NCBI GenBank assembly: GCA_964541225.1 | Contig: CAZIPN010000003.1 | Location: forward strand, 27,753 to 91,752 | Reading direction: 5' to 3' | From: CAZIPN01 sp964541225 | GTDB taxonomy: Bacteria > Actinomycetota > Coriobacteriia > Anaerosomatales > JAAXUF01 | DNA: 64,000 bases | Shown: piece after piece, positions 63,000-64,000 of the stretch | How the letters are laid out: each line of letters starts with the position of its first letter | How positions within the stretch are numbered: the stretch's first letter is position 1 | Notes under the pieces: model-generated | The model's input: only the letters and a program-made list of their open reading frames with translations | What the model was told of the DNA's origin: nothing | The model's database searches: none | Translations under genes and position numbers: made by a program

Positions 63000-63896
63000 C
63001 TACCAACCACGCTCCTGCATGCGCTCAGCAGCAGGAATCTCCGGGATGTTGATGCCGACCATCGCCTCGCCAAGGTTGCGCGAGACGCGGGCGATGATGT
63101 CGGGATCCTCGAAGTGCGTCGTTGCCTCGACAATCGCTCTGGCGCGTTTGGACGGATCGCCGCTCTTAAAGATCCCGCTGCCGACAAACACGCCGTCGCA
63201 GCCAAGCTGCATCATCAGTGCGGCGTCGGCCGGCGTCGCGATCCCCCCTGCCGAGAAGTTCACGACCGGCAGCGTGCCGTTCTCGGCGACCCATTGCACG
63301 AGTTCGTAGGGCGCCTGGAGTTCCTTGGCGGCTGCGAACAGCTCCTCGGGGCGCAGCGCCGAGATGCGCGCGATCTCGGCGGTGACGGTGCGCATGTGCC
63401 GGACGGCCTCGACAACATTGCCGGTCCCAGGCTCGCCCTTGGTCCGCACCATGGCGGCACCCTCGGTGATGCGCCGCAGCGCCTCGCCGAGATTTCGGCA
63501 GCCGCACACGAACGGCACGGTGAACTCCCACTTGTCGACGTGATGCTCCTCGTCGGCGGGAGTCAGCACCTCGGATTCGTCGATGTAGTCCACGCCGAGA
63601 GACTGCAGCACCTGGGCCTCGACGAAGTGGCCGATGCGACACTTCGCCATGACCGGAATCGTGACGGCCGCTACGATCTCCTCGACCTTGGTGGGGTCGG
63701 CCATCCGGGCGACGCCACCGTTCGCTCGAATGTCGGCCGGTACGCGCTCTAGAGCCATGACTGCAACTGCACCAGCATCCTCGGCGATCTTGGCCTGCTC
63801 GGCGGTGACGACATCCATGATCACGCCGCCCTTGAGCATCTCGGCGAGACCAGTCTTCACGCGCAGTGTCCCGATCTCCCTGCTGGTGTCAGCCAC
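63000..63896 (-). CDS. pdxS: Pyridoxal 5'-phosphate synthase lyase subunit
   Basis: PdxS of 298 residues, a TIM-barrel enzyme that builds PLP from ribose 5-phosphate, glyceraldehyde 3-phosphate and ammonia. It shows [15 protein letters not shown] with its catalytic Lys, [31 protein letters not shown] and [20 protein letters not shown] 63896 has AAGGAG nine bases upstream. It is the first gene of the pdxS-pdxT pair and has its own promoter. Confidence 0.97.
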   Translation of the reverse strand: MADTSREIGTLRVKTGLAEMLKGGVIMDVVTAEQAKIAEDAGAVAVMALERVPADIRANGGVARMADPTKVEEIVAAVTIPVMAKCRIGHFVEAQVLQSLGVDYIDESEVLTPADEEHHVDKWEFTVPFVCGCRNLGEALRRITEGAAMVRTKGEPGTGNVVEAVRHMRTVTAEIARISALRPEELFAAAKELQAPYELVQWVAENGTLPVVNFSAGGIATPADAALMMQLGCDGVFVGSGIFKSGDPSKRARAIVEATTHFEDPDIIARVSRNLGEAMVGINIPEIPAAERMQERGW

Positions 63897-63970
63897 GTCT
63901 AACGACTCCTTCCGGCGCCCGGCGCTTCAAAGCCGTGCGATCCGCATCTTTGTGGGCAAGTAGCCTCAGG

Positions 63971-64000
63971 ATTGTACCTGCCGCGCTTCGAGCATAACAA
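63971..64000 (-). promoter_or_regulatory. Promoter of pdxST
   Basis: TTGTTA (63995-64000) and TACAAT (63971-63976) lie 18 bases apart on the minus strand, about 75 bases upstream of pdxS. The window ends at the -35. Confidence 0.55.

Overview
The window looks like one stretch of chromosome from a high-GC, probably anaerobic bacterium of the Actinomycetota, most likely an environmental, deep-branching Coriobacteriia-type lineage (OPB41/Anaerosomatales-like). This placement is inference. It rests on GC-rich codon use, frequent GTG/TTG starts, a superoxide reductase, a secreted multihaem cytochrome, a complete type IV pilus system, and a Gram-positive style LexA box and SigB-type sigma factor. 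About 57 protein genes and one RNA gene are supported. Nearly all lie on the minus strand; only the ECF sigma/anti-sigma pair, a PHP phosphoesterase and the superoxide reductase are on the plus strand. I saw no rRNA, tRNA, CRISPR array, insertion sequence or prophage.

Region 1 (1-15210, read from high to low coordinate) is a type IV pilus and motility-control locus. A second PilB-type ATPase comes first. It is followed by a roadblock/LC7 protein, a DUF4388 protein with a very long Ala/Glu/Pro tail, a small Ras-like GTPase, a proline-rich single-pass membrane protein, PilB, PilC, two related type IV pilins flanking the prepilin peptidase PilD, and the inner-membrane alignment proteins PilM, PilN and PilO plus a truncated membrane protein. 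The GTPase/roadblock/DUF4388 set inside the pilus locus resembles polarity or switch modules and is the most interesting system here. Two intergenic gaps in this locus carry the same CRP/FNR-like inverted repeat.

Region 2 (15214-26805) holds aroE, yqeG, an ABC exporter with a TPR-like partner, a Fur-family repressor with a Zur-like operator, mltG, ruvX, alaS, an AI-2E family permease, a SigB-type sigma factor, a degenerate RsbW-like protein and a DUF948-like protein. Region 3 (26882-48381) holds rarA, a lipoprotein, a 6S RNA gene, aspS, hisS, a multihaem cytochrome, a metallo-beta-lactamase-fold hydrolase, rel, a secreted nidogen-like protein, a RecJ-HIRAN-RecQ fusion, secF, secD, an HD-domain protein and yajC.

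Region 4 (48513-64000) holds tgt, the ECF sigma/anti-sigma pair, queA, the PHP gene, queH, a cold-shock gene, a secreted acidic-tailed protein, folD, an isochorismatase-like gene, the superoxide reductase, a PEBP-family lipoprotein, two hypotheticals, ruvB-ruvA-ruvC behind a LexA box, yebC, and pdxT-pdxS.

The order ruvAB/queA/tgt/yajC/secDF/recJ/rel/hisS/aspS/6S/rarA/alaS/ruvX/mltG is the ancestral Gram-positive housekeeping order known from Bacillus and Clostridia. Extracellular and redox genes (cytochrome, nidogen-like protein, superoxide reductase) are inserted between its members.
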